Shown: positions 17,733 to 27,493, counted from the first letter of the stretch. The stretch is 64,000 nt of DNA from Maridesulfovibrio sp. (GCF_963666665.1 NZ_OY762999.1:1617501-1681500), one strand, 5' to 3'. Notes: a model not told the origin generated them from the letters alone. Numbers and translations are program-made.

Positions 17733-18935
17733 ATGAGTAAACACGATACACTTGTAGCCGCTGAACAAAATTCCATCTGCAACACTTACGGCAGATACCC
17801 CCTGAACGTAACAAAAGCCAAAGGTTCCAGAATCTGGGATCTTGACGGCAAAGAATACATTGACCTGCTTTCCGGAATTTCCGTAGTCAACATCGGCCAC
17901 TGCCGTGACGACCTTGCCGACATTATGGCTGAGCAAGCCCGTAAACTGGTTCAGGTCAGTAACCTCTTTTATCAGGAAGAACAGGTAGAGCTGGCTGAAA
18001 AGCTCCTCGCTACCTGCGATGCCGACAGGGTCTTCTTCGCCAACTCCGGTGCTGAAGCCAACGAAGCAGCCATTAAACTGGCCAGACGGTACATGCGCAC
18101 CGTAAAAAAAAGAGATGCCTTTGAAATTATCACTCTCGAAGGTTCCTTCCATGGCAGAACAATTGCTACCCTGACCGCCACTGGACAATACGGTCCTATC
18201 AAGGACGGATTTGCCCCCCTGCCGGAAGGATTCAAATATGTTCCTGCCGGTGATGCAGAGGCCCTCAAATCCGCCATCACTGATAAGACAGCGGCAGTCA
18301 TGATCGAAATGGTACAGGGCGAAGGCGGTATCAAACCATTGCCTGAGGATTACGTCAAAGCCGTAACCGAGCTGGTCAAAGAAAACGACATCCTGCTCAT
18401 CGTGGATGAAGTCCAGTCCGGCCTGTGCAGGACCGGTAAATGGTGGGCACATCAGCATTACGGAGTTACCCCGCACATTTTTACTTCAGCCAAAGCTCTT
18501 GCTAACGGCCTGCCCATGGGCGCCATGCTGGCAACAGAAGAAGTCGCCAAGGGATTCACCCCCGGCAGCCATGCAACCACCTTCGGAGGCGGAGCACTGG
18601 TATCCAAAGTTGCATCCAAGGTCATCGACATCATGACTGCGGACAAGCTTGATGAACGCGCAGCCGAACTGGGCGGTTTCTTCAAAGCAGAAGCTGGAAA
18701 GCTGCAGGAAAAATTCCCCGGCAAAATCAAATCCGTGCGCGGACTAGGTCTGATGCTCGGCGTGGAGCTGAACTTTGACGGCAGTGAAATCTTTGCCGCC
18801 CTGCGCGAGAAAGGTTTCATTTTGAACCTGACCAAGGGAACAATTCTTAGACTGCTCCCGGCGCTGACTATTGATAAGGATGACCTCGTTGCATTTCTTG
18901 ATGCGCTTGAGGGTCTGCTTGCAGAACAGGCTTAG
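17733..18935 (+). CDS. argD: acetylornithine aminotransferase
   Basis: PLP-dependent class III aminotransferase of 400 residues. It converts N-acetylglutamate semialdehyde to acetylornithine in arginine synthesis and may also serve in lysine synthesis. NSGAEANEAAIKLAR (PLP phosphate binding) and the lysine motif FTSAKALANGLPMGA (Lys254) are clear. Length and opening (NTYGRYPLNVTKAKGS) fit ArgD better than other class III enzymes. It is co-directional with dut and a small ORF that ends at a terminator. Confidence 0.93.
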   Translation: MSKHDTLVAAEQNSICNTYGRYPLNVTKAKGSRIWDLDGKEYIDLLSGISVVNIGHCRDDLADIMAEQARKLVQVSNLFYQEEQVELAEKLLATCDADRVFFANSGAEANEAAIKLARRYMRTVKKRDAFEIITLEGSFHGRTIATLTATGQYGPIKDGFAPLPEGFKYVPAGDAEALKSAITDKTAAVMIEMVQGEGGIKPLPEDYVKAVTELVKENDILLIVDEVQSGLCRTGKWWAHQHYGVTPHIFTSAKALANGLPMGAMLATEEVAKGFTPGSHATTFGGGALVSKVASKVIDIMTADKLDERAAELGGFFKAEAGKLQEKFPGKIKSVRGLGLMLGVELNFDGSEIFAALREKGFILNLTKGTILRLLPALTIDKDDLVAFLDALEGLLAEQA

Positions 18936-18971
18936 CTTGACCATCAAGCCATACGGGCTTATCTTTAATTT

Positions 18972-19181
18972 ATGGATGATATTGCACTTGCCACACCAGT
19001 AGAAGGCGGTGTTCAGGACACCAGCCTGCAGCCTTGGCTGCGAGCAGACCAGCTGGATTCAGTTCCGGCCGGAATCGACGGACCGTCTTTGCTGCTTCAC
19101 GAAACAGAACAGCAAAAGGCCGTGGACAATGCCATCCACAGTCTCACCGGCAAGGGTAATCTCATTGACCGAATTGTTTAA
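18972..19181 (+). CDS. small hypothetical protein
   Basis: A 69-residue acidic reading frame starting at an ATG 36 bases after argD and ending shortly before a terminator. No ribosome site is clear and I recognise no family. It has no membrane segment or cysteines. It may be a short cytoplasmic protein co-transcribed with argD, or a chance ORF. Confidence 0.4.
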   Translation: MDDIALATPVEGGVQDTSLQPWLRADQLDSVPAGIDGPSLLLHETEQQKAVDNAIHSLTGKGNLIDRIV

Positions 19182-19227
19182 AGCATACGATTATTCCCTG
19201 CGTGGCGGGGATTAAGCAAATAAACCT

Positions 19228-19266
19228 AAAATGCTCAGGTACTCTGTGGAGTATCTGAGCATTTTC
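19228..19266. terminator. terminator-like hairpin after the argD unit
   Basis: Long stem AAAATGCTCAGGTACTC with its near-perfect complement (one wobble) and a 4-base loop, followed by TTTT. The symmetric A/T ends allow both orientations. Confidence 0.8.
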
Positions 19267-19337
19267 ATGTACTGCTATCTCGAAAACACAGGACATTAAT
19301 CAAACAATCAAACCAGATCAAAATATAAGGAACACCA

Positions 19338-20204
19338 ATGCCTAAACTGCTTAGAATTCAGTTTACCCTTTCCGAGCTTGAAAGTGACGAATGTCAGGTC
19401 TACCTCGGCGCACGTGTTGCACACGGCTGGGAAGAAAAACCACTTGATGACGATTCCATTTTTTACACCATCCATCTGGAAGACCATCCGTTGGGCGTGG
19501 AAATAGTAGAAGAAATCAAAACCCGTTGGCCCAACGCTGGCTGTGTGGCAGAAGAAATCGAAGATGAGAACTGGGGACTCGCATGGAAGGACTATTTCGA
19601 GCCTGTCACCTGCGGACAATTCGAAATCCTGCCCCCGTGGTTGCTTGAAAAGAAAACCGAAGGCAAAAACCATATCATCATAGAACCGAAAATGGCTTTC
19701 GGAACAGGCAGCCACCCCACCACCGCGCTTTGCCTTGAACTGATCAGCAAACTGGCTGATGAAGGCAAACTTAATGCGGACATGAAATTTTTCGATCTCG
19801 GTACCGGTTCCGCGATCCTCGCCATCGCACTTGCCAAGCTCGGCCTGAAAGGTGTCGGTGTGGATATTGATCCGCAGTCCATCGTCTGCGCACAGGAAAA
19901 CATCGACAACAATGATGTCGATGGCATCATTCTTTCCGTAGGAAGTGCCGACTCCATTGATCCCAAGCTCAAATACGAGCTGGTAGTTGCAAATATTCTT
20001 TCCGGTCCGCTCATTGAACTTTGTCCGGATGTGACAGCAAGACTGAAAAAAAACTCTATCCTGATTCTTTCCGGTATTCTTGTGGAACAGGCCGAAAAAG
20101 TTGCAGCAGAGTACATCAAAGCCGGACTGCCCGCCCCGGAAATTTTCACCATGGGTGAATGGGCCGGACTCCTCTGGCGCGATGTAAGTGCGGAAGATGA
20201 GTAG
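19338..20204 (+). CDS. prmA: ribosomal protein L11 methyltransferase
   Basis: SAM-dependent enzyme that methylates ribosomal protein L11. The 288 residues show an N-terminal substrate-recognition part and the methyltransferase fold: EPKMAFGTGSHPTTALCLE, then motif I FFDLGTGSAILAIALAKLG, VGVDIDPQSI and VVANILSGPLIELCP. An ATG with AAGGAACACC upstream starts it. It overlaps the next gene by eight bases. Confidence 0.94.
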   Translation: MPKLLRIQFTLSELESDECQVYLGARVAHGWEEKPLDDDSIFYTIHLEDHPLGVEIVEEIKTRWPNAGCVAEEIEDENWGLAWKDYFEPVTCGQFEILPPWLLEKKTEGKNHIIIEPKMAFGTGSHPTTALCLELISKLADEGKLNADMKFFDLGTGSAILAIALAKLGLKGVGVDIDPQSIVCAQENIDNNDVDGIILSVGSADSIDPKLKYELVVANILSGPLIELCPDVTARLKKNSILILSGILVEQAEKVAAEYIKAGLPAPEIFTMGEWAGLLWRDVSAEDE

Positions 20205-20850
20205 AGAGCAAATATTAATTGAATACTACAAGGCCCTTTCCAAACGGCTGGGGCCTTGTCACTGGTGGCCGGGAGAAAGCCCGTTCGAGATCGCAGTGGG
20301 TGCTATTCTGGTCCAGAATACAAACTGGGCAAACGTGGAAAAGGCTATCAATAATCTCAAAGAGAACGACGGTCTGACTCCGCATGGATTGCGTAAATTT
20401 TCAATGGATGAATTGCAGGAACTTATCAAACCTTCCGGTTTCTTCCGTATGAAGGCGATAAGGCTTAATAATTTCCTTGATTTCCTTGACGCCAATTCTG
20501 CAAAGTGTATCACGGACTTGGAAGACGCAGAGACTTTTGAACTGCGCGAGAAACTGTTGGCAGTCAATGGAATCGGGCCGGAAACAGCCGATTCAATTTT
20601 GCTCTACGCTTTAAATAAACCGGTGTTTGTAGTCGATGCCTACACGCGCAGGATTTTTAACCGCCACATGCTGGTTCACGAAGATATTGATTACCATGAA
20701 CTTCAGGATTATTTCATGGATGCACTTGATCCTGACGTAAAAATATACAATGAATACCACGCCTTGATTGTGCGTACAGCAAAAGAATGGTGTAAAAAAA
20801 CCAACCCTGATTGTGAGAACTGCCCGTTGGGCAAATTTCTCGAAAACTGA
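20197..20850 (+). CDS. HhH-GPD DNA glycosylase, MagIII / endonuclease III-like
   Basis: Base-excision repair glycosylase of 217 residues. WWPGESPFEIAVGAILVQNTNW and PSGFFRMKAIRL resemble the 3-methyladenine glycosylase MagIII. The helix-hairpin-helix is LLAVNGIGPETADSIL and the catalytic Asp sits in VVDAYTRRI. Endonuclease III has a lyase Lys where this protein has Glu (IGPETA), so it is probably monofunctional. The C-terminus has three of the four cluster cysteines (C-x6-C-x2-C) but ends before the fourth. I start at ATG 20197, overlapping prmA; GTG 20188 is possible. Confidence 0.82.
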   Translation: MSREQILIEYYKALSKRLGPCHWWPGESPFEIAVGAILVQNTNWANVEKAINNLKENDGLTPHGLRKFSMDELQELIKPSGFFRMKAIRLNNFLDFLDANSAKCITDLEDAETFELREKLLAVNGIGPETADSILLYALNKPVFVVDAYTRRIFNRHMLVHEDIDYHELQDYFMDALDPDVKIYNEYHALIVRTAKEWCKKTNPDCENCPLGKFLEN

Positions 20851-20859
20851 TTTCAGCTT

Positions 20860-21984
20860 ATGTCCCGAATTCTTACTAAAACATACCTGATTATCGCGAC
20901 CATCGCATTGCTGATGCTTTGCGGGCTTATACCTGCTTCTGCAGACTCCGCGGTTAACAGGCTTAAAGAAGAAATTCAGGACACCCAAAATACCGTCAAA
21001 GAACAGAAACAGGAATTGCTGAAGCTGACCCGCGAAGAACGCAGCATGTTCGGCGAGCTTGCCACTATTGAAGACCGCATCGGTAATGTAGAACGTGAAC
21101 TTTTCCGACAGGAAGATGACCTTGCAGGCATCATGGAAGATGAACAGGCTGCTAAAGCGGACCAACGCGTTCTTGAAGGCGAGCTGGACGAAATTGTTTT
21201 TAAACTGAAAACCATGCTGACCAAGCTCTGGCCGGTTCATTCCCGCAAGCTTGAAAACAAATTCGGCTCACTGGATGACTGGGAAAAGGCTGACCGTAAT
21301 TTTGTCTGGCTGGCTTCTCTGTATAAAGATACCAAAATTGAATTGAACAAGGCTCAGGAAAAAGCCGACGAAATATCCGCAAACCTTGAAGTGCAAAAAG
21401 ATTTACGATTGAAAGCACAAGCTAAACTTTCGGAAATCAACGACACAAAAGACAGCTTGCTCAAGGATAAACTCAGCCTGCTGGCCGGTATCAAATCCAT
21501 TCGCGCCCTGAAAATCAACAGAGAACAGGAACTGAAAGGGCTACTTGAAACAATCAACAAACTAAATTACAAACTGAAAAGCCTGACAAGCAAAAAAATT
21601 GCCAATTTTCAAGGGTCCTTACCTCGCCCGTGTGAGGGGGAGACCAAAGTTCGGTTCGAGCCTTCCGGCAAACCGCCAGTTCGCGGTATCGGAATCCAAA
21701 CGACCGGAAATGTTGATGTAAAATCAATCTTTTGGGGAAAAGTTGTACATAACGACACCCTCAGAGGATTTGGGCGAGTTGTGATTATTTATCACGGCTA
21801 CAACTACTACTCTCTTTACGCCTATCTAGCCGAGAGTTTTGTTAAAACAGGGCAGGAGGTTGAAAAGGATGAAATTATCGGTAAAACAGGGTATTACCCT
21901 AACTTGAAAGAAACGGGACTCTATTTTGAATTGCGTTTCCATCAGAAACCCGTTAACCCGCAAAAATGGCTTGCCCGAAATTAA
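20860..21984 (+). CDS. murein hydrolase activator EnvC-like protein
   Basis: Periplasmic regulator of cell-wall amidases. A signal peptide (about 1-28, ending PASADS) is followed by a long coiled coil (about 30-245) and a C-terminal LytM/M23 domain (about 270-374). The zinc ligands of active M23 peptidases are missing: the YAHL position is YAYL and the GPHLHFE position is GLYFELR. This is the pattern of EnvC, an activator and not an enzyme. It is followed by ctpA and a divergent polysaccharide deacetylase, a common trio in proteobacteria. Confidence 0.88.
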   Translation: MSRILTKTYLIIATIALLMLCGLIPASADSAVNRLKEEIQDTQNTVKEQKQELLKLTREERSMFGELATIEDRIGNVERELFRQEDDLAGIMEDEQAAKADQRVLEGELDEIVFKLKTMLTKLWPVHSRKLENKFGSLDDWEKADRNFVWLASLYKDTKIELNKAQEKADEISANLEVQKDLRLKAQAKLSEINDTKDSLLKDKLSLLAGIKSIRALKINREQELKGLLETINKLNYKLKSLTSKKIANFQGSLPRPCEGETKVRFEPSGKPPVRGIGIQTTGNVDVKSIFWGKVVHNDTLRGFGRVVIIYHGYNYYSLYAYLAESFVKTGQEVEKDEIIGKTGYYPNLKETGLYFELRFHQKPVNPQKWLARN

Positions 21985-22033
21985 TGTATAACAACTTGAG
22001 CAAGATACAGCACCCACCACGCTGGAGGAACAC

Positions 22034-23311
22034 ATGAGAAAAACTTTGTGGATGATTGTGATCATCTCTCTTTTCGTAATCTCCGTTGCACCGGAGCCGA
22101 CACAAGCCGTTGATGAAAACCGTTTTGAACCCTTGCGCAGATTTTCGCAGGTGCTTGATCTGGTGGAACATAATTACGTTAACGACATCTCCCGCAAAGA
22201 ACTTGTTGATGACGCAGTAAAGGGCATGCTCGAACAGCTCGACCCGCACTCCACTTTTCTTTCCACTGACGATTTCAAAGAAATGCAGGAATCCACCAGC
22301 GGTGAATTCAGCGGCATCGGAATTGAAATCAGCATGGAAAAAGGTCGCCTGACCGTTATTTCTCCCATTGAGGACACCCCGGCTTACAAGGAAGGACTTA
22401 AGGCAGGTGACATAATCCTCGAAATCAACGGTGAATCCACCCAGTCTATTTCCCTGATGGAAGCGGTAAGCAAAATCAGGGGTAAACGCGGCACCGATGT
22501 TATCCTGACCATTCTTCATAAGGATGCGAATAAGCCCGACAAGATAACCATCACCCGCGATACTATTCCCATCATCAGCGCAAAGAGCCAGGAGCTTGAA
22601 GACGGCATCCTCTACCTGCGACTGACCAGATTCAACGAGAACACAACCCGTGAAATGCATAAGGCACTGCGCGACTACAAGAAAAAGCACACTCTCAAAG
22701 GTGTGGTACTTGACCTGCGCAACAACCCCGGCGGATTGCTCACACAGGCTGTATCTGTTGCAGATACCTTCATTAACGACGGCCTGATCGTCTATATTGA
22801 AGGCCGCAGCAAAGCCAGCCGCAAGGACTTCATGGCAAGTGAGCAGGCAACAGACGTACATGTCCCCATCGTAACCCTGATCAACGCAGGATCCGCATCA
22901 GCTTCCGAAATCGTGGCTGGCGCACTCAAGGACCATGACCGTGCGCTGCTGCTCGGCGAACGTACTTTCGGTAAAGGCTCTGTACAGACCATTATTCCCA
23001 TGGCTGACGGTTCCGGCATCAAACTGACTACCGCCCTTTACTACACACCCAGCGGCCGCTCCATTCAGGCTGAAGGAATTGACCCTGATATCGTATACCC
23101 CTTTGTTCCTCCAGTGGAAGACAAAGAGAAAGACGACCGTTTCATCCTGCGCGAAAAAGACCTTAGCCGTCACCTTGAAAACAACGGTAAAGACAAGGAA
23201 AACTCCAAAATACAGGATGATAAAGCCAAAAAAATGCTTGAAAGAGATAACCAGCTCAGACTGGGACTGCAGATGGTGAAGCAACTTCCCCGCCTGAAAG
23301 AAATCAAATAG
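22034..23311 (+). CDS. ctpA: carboxyl-terminal processing protease, S41 family
   Basis: Periplasmic serine protease that trims or degrades proteins from the C-terminus. An N-terminal signal segment (1-25) is followed by a PDZ domain (about 90-175, with GIGIEISMEKGRLTVISP) and the S41 catalytic domain. The Ser/Lys dyad is in AGSASASEI (Ser289) and GERTFGKGSVQ (Lys314), 25 residues apart as in E. coli Prc. A charged tail ends the 425-residue chain. A GGAGG site precedes the ATG. It sits between envC and the deacetylase gene and probably acts in envelope remodelling. Confidence 0.94.
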   Translation: MRKTLWMIVIISLFVISVAPEPTQAVDENRFEPLRRFSQVLDLVEHNYVNDISRKELVDDAVKGMLEQLDPHSTFLSTDDFKEMQESTSGEFSGIGIEISMEKGRLTVISPIEDTPAYKEGLKAGDIILEINGESTQSISLMEAVSKIRGKRGTDVILTILHKDANKPDKITITRDTIPIISAKSQELEDGILYLRLTRFNENTTREMHKALRDYKKKHTLKGVVLDLRNNPGGLLTQAVSVADTFINDGLIVYIEGRSKASRKDFMASEQATDVHVPIVTLINAGSASASEIVAGALKDHDRALLLGERTFGKGSVQTIIPMADGSGIKLTTALYYTPSGRSIQAEGIDPDIVYPFVPPVEDKEKDDRFILREKDLSRHLENNGKDKENSKIQDDKAKKMLERDNQLRLGLQMVKQLPRLKEIK

Positions 23312-23328
23312 CATTAAGGTTTATTAAA

Positions 23329-24585
23329 GTGGATCAGCATAATCCTGAACAAAACAATCAGCCCGAAGTCCCGGAAACCAAACCGGGATTTCGGGCTTAC
23401 ATTTCCAAACCTGTTGCCATTGCTGCTCTGACTATTGCGGCTGCGGCATCCATCTGCCTGATAATCGCCCTGCTTGTTTCCGGTTCACCAGAAAGCAATG
23501 CTTCCGCTGAATCACCTGAAACTGAACAGACTGCGGTTAATTCAGTTCCATTGTATGAAGAGCCGATGGAAGGCGACCTTGACGATCTGGTCAAACAAAT
23601 AGACCTAAGTCTGATCAATACCCTGAAAGCGGCCAAAATCTCCATGAGCGATTTGCGGCTGGAAGATGTTTCCCTGAAAAAACATCAGGGACGGGATTAC
23701 CACTTCCAGCAGCTGAGCTTTCCTGTCTCAGGTGATAAACAACTTTTTCTCGCCAATGTGCAAAAGGGATTGGAGTCAACCGCCCTTAATGCCAGCCTGC
23801 ACGAAGTTGGTACAGACAAATGGCTAATCAGCATCAACGGAGTACCCACCCATAAGTTTTCCATCTTTACCCCGGTGGTAAAGGAACAGAAACCCGCTCC
23901 GGTAAAACTTGATCCCAACGCGCCCAAACTGGCTATTGTAATCGACGACATGGGCGAAGATCTTAAACTGGCCAAAGGACTGGCCGCTCTGGATGCAAAA
24001 ATAACTTTTTCCATCTGGCCTAACAGCTCTCATGTGAAAAAAACCATCGCCATTGCCAAAAAAAGCGGCAATGAAATCATGGTCCATCTACCCATGCAAC
24101 CTAAAGGATATCCTAAAGTCAATCCCGGACCGGATGCCCTGCTTGTAGGCATGGATGCGGACACGATAGGCCGAACAACACTTGCAGCCATATCCAAAGT
24201 TCCCGGAGCAACCGGGCTTAACAACCACATGGGTTCAAGCTTCACGGAGAACTATACCGGAATGCTGGTAGCCCTGAAACAGTTAAACAAAAAGCATCTG
24301 TTTTTCCTCGACAGCCGGACCACCCCCAAAAGTGCGGGCCGCAAAGCCGCTGCAAAGGCCGGGGTAACCTTTTATGAACGCAACATATTCCTCGATAACG
24401 TCAAGGATGTCGGTGCCATTAAATACCAGCTTTCCAAGGCAGCCAAGATTGCCCGTAAAAAAGGGCAGGCCATTGCTATCGGGCATCCGAACCATGAGAC
24501 CCTCAAAGCCATCCGCCAATGGGTTGCTGAGAACAAGGGAAAAATCAGGATTGTTCCGGTAAGTTCGTTGCGGCCCAACAGTTAA
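23329..24585 (+). CDS. divergent polysaccharide deacetylase (YibQ family)
   Basis: A 418-residue membrane-anchored protein. One helix (about 28-50) is followed by a low-complexity linker and a deacetylase-like barrel from about residue 200 (KLAIVIDDMGEDLKLAKGL, NSSHVKKTIAIAKKSGNEIMVHLPMQPKGYP, NNHMGSSFTE, DSRTTPKSAG). This is the divergent polysaccharide deacetylase family found next to envC and ctpA. The metal-binding Asp/His triad is partly kept. The start is a GTG with AAGG upstream. Its substrate is presumably peptidoglycan or an envelope glycan, not shown by sequence. Confidence 0.9.
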   Translation: MDQHNPEQNNQPEVPETKPGFRAYISKPVAIAALTIAAAASICLIIALLVSGSPESNASAESPETEQTAVNSVPLYEEPMEGDLDDLVKQIDLSLINTLKAAKISMSDLRLEDVSLKKHQGRDYHFQQLSFPVSGDKQLFLANVQKGLESTALNASLHEVGTDKWLISINGVPTHKFSIFTPVVKEQKPAPVKLDPNAPKLAIVIDDMGEDLKLAKGLAALDAKITFSIWPNSSHVKKTIAIAKKSGNEIMVHLPMQPKGYPKVNPGPDALLVGMDADTIGRTTLAAISKVPGATGLNNHMGSSFTENYTGMLVALKQLNKKHLFFLDSRTTPKSAGRKAAAKAGVTFYERNIFLDNVKDVGAIKYQLSKAAKIARKKGQAIAIGHPNHETLKAIRQWVAENKGKIRIVPVSSLRPNS

Positions 24586-24750
24586 GCCCTGAGCAATACA
24601 TCGGTTGCAGGTTGGACTTACAGCCGGGATTTAAAGCTACAGCTAAATCTATAATTGTAAAAAATAATTTTGATCCTGTCTTGACTTAAGTGTCATTTTA
24701 AGGGCAAATTCATTTCATTAAATAATTTTTCAATAAAGGGTTGTACCAGG

Positions 24751-25701
24751 ATGAAAAAAATCCTCCTATTTCTCGTACTTCTGTTCATGGTGACGGTTCC
24801 CGTCATCCACTCCGCCCAGACTTACACCGTATCTATTTCCCAGATTGTAGAACATCCCTCCCTTGATGCCATGAGGGACGGTTTTAAAGACAGACTCAAA
24901 GAAGCCGGCTTTGATATAATTTACAATGAGCATATCGCTCAGGGTAATCAAGCCACCAATATTCAGATTGCCAACCAGATTAAAGGTGAAAATCCCGATC
25001 TGGTTATGACCATCACCACCCCGTCTTCACAGGCAGTTGCCCAGAAGATCAAAGATATTCCGGTACTCTTTACCGGTGTTACCGATCCGGTAGCAGCAGG
25101 ACTGGTCAAAAGCCTAATGCTGCCCGGTAAGAATATCTCCGGTATGACCGACATGAGCCCTGTCCTGCGTCAGGTGGAACTGATTAAGGAATTCATGCCT
25201 GAAATCAAAACCATCGGTACCATCTACAATGCCGGTGAAGCCAACTCCATCGTACTGACCAACCTGCTCAAGGAAATCTGCAAGGATTTCGGAATCAAGG
25301 TAGAAGAGGCATCCATTGCCAACTCCAGCGGTGTTTATCAGGCCGCCAAGAGCCTTGTAGGCAAATGTGAAGCCATCTACATCCCGCTGGACAACACCGT
25401 TGTCTCCGGCCTTGAAGCAGCCATCAAGGTCTGCCGCCAGAACAAGCTGCCTATCTTCTCTGCTGACACCGATTCAGTAGAGCGCGGAACTGTGGCCGCT
25501 CTGGCCGTTGACTACTACCGCATGGGCCTGCAGACCGCCGACATGGCTGCCCGCATTCTCGGCGGGAAAGCCAAACCGGCTGATATGCCTGTTGAAACAC
25601 TCCAGAACCTGCGCCTGTTTGTAAATGAAAAAGCAGCAGCCAAAATGGGAGTAAAAATCCCCGCACAGGTCATGGATCGGGCCGACAAGGTGATTAAGTA
25701 A
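24751..25701 (+). CDS. ABC transporter substrate-binding protein (TrpX type)
   Basis: Exported binding protein of 316 residues with a signal peptide (about 1-22) and no lipobox. The ABC_sub_bind fold is recognisable from SISQIVEHPSLDAMRDGF, VLFTGVTDPVAAGLV, GMTDMSPVLRQVELIKEFMP and YIPLDNTVVSGLEAAIKVC. In other bacteria such systems carry tryptophan or tyrosine; some relatives carry other ligands, so the substrate is open. It is followed, after a terminator-like hairpin, by its permease and ATPase genes. The 165-base leader upstream is AT-rich. Confidence 0.9.
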   Translation: MKKILLFLVLLFMVTVPVIHSAQTYTVSISQIVEHPSLDAMRDGFKDRLKEAGFDIIYNEHIAQGNQATNIQIANQIKGENPDLVMTITTPSSQAVAQKIKDIPVLFTGVTDPVAAGLVKSLMLPGKNISGMTDMSPVLRQVELIKEFMPEIKTIGTIYNAGEANSIVLTNLLKEICKDFGIKVEEASIANSSGVYQAAKSLVGKCEAIYIPLDNTVVSGLEAAIKVCRQNKLPIFSADTDSVERGTVAALAVDYYRMGLQTADMAARILGGKAKPADMPVETLQNLRLFVNEKAAAKMGVKIPAQVMDRADKVIK

Positions 25702-25729
25702 ATATTTGCAAATCTTCCGTATAAGAGTT

Positions 25730-25759
25730 AAAGGCGCAGTACATTCTGCGCCTTTTTTT
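25730..25759 (+). terminator. Rho-independent terminator between binding protein and permease genes
   Basis: Ten-base stem AAAGGCGCAG / CTGCGCCTTT with a T-run. Partial termination here would give more binding protein than membrane components. Confidence 0.88.
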
Positions 25760-25796
25760 ATTTGCGCTTCCCACTAAAAAATAAGTTTAACATATC

Positions 25797-26699
25797 ATGA
25801 TCAGTTTATATGCATTTATGGGAGCCATTGAGCAGGGAACTGCTTTCGGGCTCATGGTTCTAGGTGTGTACCTCACTTTCCGGGTACTGGATTTCCCTGA
25901 CCTTACAGTGGACGGCAGTCTGCCGCTAGGTGCTGCGGTCTCGGCTGTTGCCATCAGCAACGGCTACCATCCCCTTGTCGGAATGAGTATGGCCGTTGGG
26001 GCAGGGTTTCTTGCCGGAGCGGTAACCGGTATTTTGAATACCAAATTCAAAATCCTGCACCTGCTTGCTTCCATCCTGACCATGATCTCGCTTTACTCCA
26101 TAAATATCCGCATAATGGGCAGGCCGAATATGACCCTGCTCGGCGAAGACACCCTGATTGACCAGTTCATTGAACTTAGCGGACTGGCACCCCACTTTTC
26201 CACTCCTATACTTTTCGCGATTATTTCCGGCACAGCCCTGCTGGTACTGATCTGGTTCCTGAAAACATCTTTCGGACTGGCAATGCTCGCTACCGGTGAC
26301 AACCCTAAAATGATCACCAGCCTCGGTGTTAACCGCGATATGATGATCATCTTCGGAGTAGGTCTTTCGAACGGCATGGTCGCCCTTTCCGGTGCGCTGG
26401 TAGCCCAGAACCAAGGAGCTGCCGATGTAAACATGGGCATAGGAACCATCATCGCCGGACTTGCCTCGGTTATCATCGGGGAAACCCTTTTCGGCAAACC
26501 GAATGTCACCCGGGCAATGCTTTCCGCCCTGCTCGGATCAATTGTCTACCGCATCGCCATTGCTCTGGCCCTTGGCGTACGTCTTGGTGATTTTGCTTTC
26601 ACCCCCAGTGACCTGAACCTTGTTACTGCAGCGCTGGTCGTCGTAGCATTGGTCTCCCCTCAAATTAAGAGCGGCCTGCTCAAAAGGAGGGCTGTATAA
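25797..26699 (+). CDS. ABC transporter permease (TrpY type)
   Basis: Inner-membrane permease of 300 residues with eight to nine hydrophobic segments. It is of the family related to the branched-chain amino acid permeases: FRVLDFPDLTVDGSLPLGAA near the N-terminus and LATGDNPKMITSLGVNRDMM in the cytoplasmic loop that contacts the ATPase. It overlaps the ATPase gene by one base (TAATG). No ribosome site of strength is seen; translation may depend on the preceding message. Confidence 0.92.
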   Translation: MISLYAFMGAIEQGTAFGLMVLGVYLTFRVLDFPDLTVDGSLPLGAAVSAVAISNGYHPLVGMSMAVGAGFLAGAVTGILNTKFKILHLLASILTMISLYSINIRIMGRPNMTLLGEDTLIDQFIELSGLAPHFSTPILFAIISGTALLVLIWFLKTSFGLAMLATGDNPKMITSLGVNRDMMIIFGVGLSNGMVALSGALVAQNQGAADVNMGIGTIIAGLASVIIGETLFGKPNVTRAMLSALLGSIVYRIAIALALGVRLGDFAFTPSDLNLVTAALVVVALVSPQIKSGLLKRRAV

Positions 26700-27493
26700 T
26701 GCTGACAGTTGTAAAAGCAGCCAAGACCTTCAACCCAGACAGCGTCAATGAAGTTCAGGCCCTGCGCGGAGTAGACCTGAAAGTAAATGCTGGTGAATTC
26801 ATCACTGTCATCGGTTCCAACGGTGCCGGAAAATCAACTTTTCTGAATTCAATTGCCGGAACTTTCATGCTCAGCAGTGGTAGTATTACCATTGCAGGCA
26901 AAGATGTAACCAGATGGCCGGAGCACAAACGCGCTGCAAATCTGGGCCGCGTATTTCAGGACCCGCTGCTCGGCACCTGCGGATCACTTTCCATTGAACA
27001 GAACATGGCTCTAGCCCTCAAACGAGGCAAACGAAGAGGGCTGGGCTTGGGCGTGAAAGCTCGTGACCGGGAGCTGTTTCAAGAACAGCTTGCGACTCTC
27101 GGACTTGGGCTTGAAAACAGACTTGCGGATAAGGTTGGACTGCTGTCCGGTGGTCAAAGACAGGCTTTAACCATGCTTATGGCAACAATGACAAGGCCTG
27201 ACATTTTATTACTGGACGAGCATACAGCTGCACTTGACCCCAAGACAGGACGCAAAATTCTTGATATAACCGACGCCGTTGTACGCCGTGATAACCTGAC
27301 CACGCTTATGGTTACCCATAACATGAATCAGGCTATCAACATGGGCGATAGATTGATCATGTTCCATCAGGGCATGATAATTCTGGATATTTCCGGGAAG
27401 GAGAAGAAGGGGCTTAAGGTGGAAGATCTGCTTGATCGATTCTACTCCCTTCGCGGCGAGGATGTTGCCACGGACAGGATGCTCTTTTCCTGA
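26699..27493 (+). CDS. ABC transporter ATP-binding protein (TrpZ type)
   Basis: Cytoplasmic ATPase subunit of 264 residues. Walker A is GSNGAGKST, the Q-loop lies at RVFQDPLLG, the signature is LLSGGQRQAL and Walker B is DILLLDEHTAALD with the H-loop in MVTHNMNQ. These place it with the ATPases of the ABC_sub_bind systems. It closes the three-gene importer unit. Confidence 0.95.
   Translation: MLTVVKAAKTFNPDSVNEVQALRGVDLKVNAGEFITVIGSNGAGKSTFLNSIAGTFMLSSGSITIAGKDVTRWPEHKRAANLGRVFQDPLLGTCGSLSIEQNMALALKRGKRRGLGLGVKARDRELFQEQLATLGLGLENRLADKVGLLSGGQRQALTMLMATMTRPDILLLDEHTAALDPKTGRKILDITDAVVRRDNLTTLMVTHNMNQAINMGDRLIMFHQGMIILDISGKEKKGLKVEDLLDRFYSLRGEDVATDRMLFS

Noticed and set aside
21640..21670. 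GGTTCGAG resembling a tRNA T-loop
   Set aside because: It lies inside the envC-like coding frame and no acceptor stem or anticodon arm surrounds it. No tRNA was found anywhere in the window.
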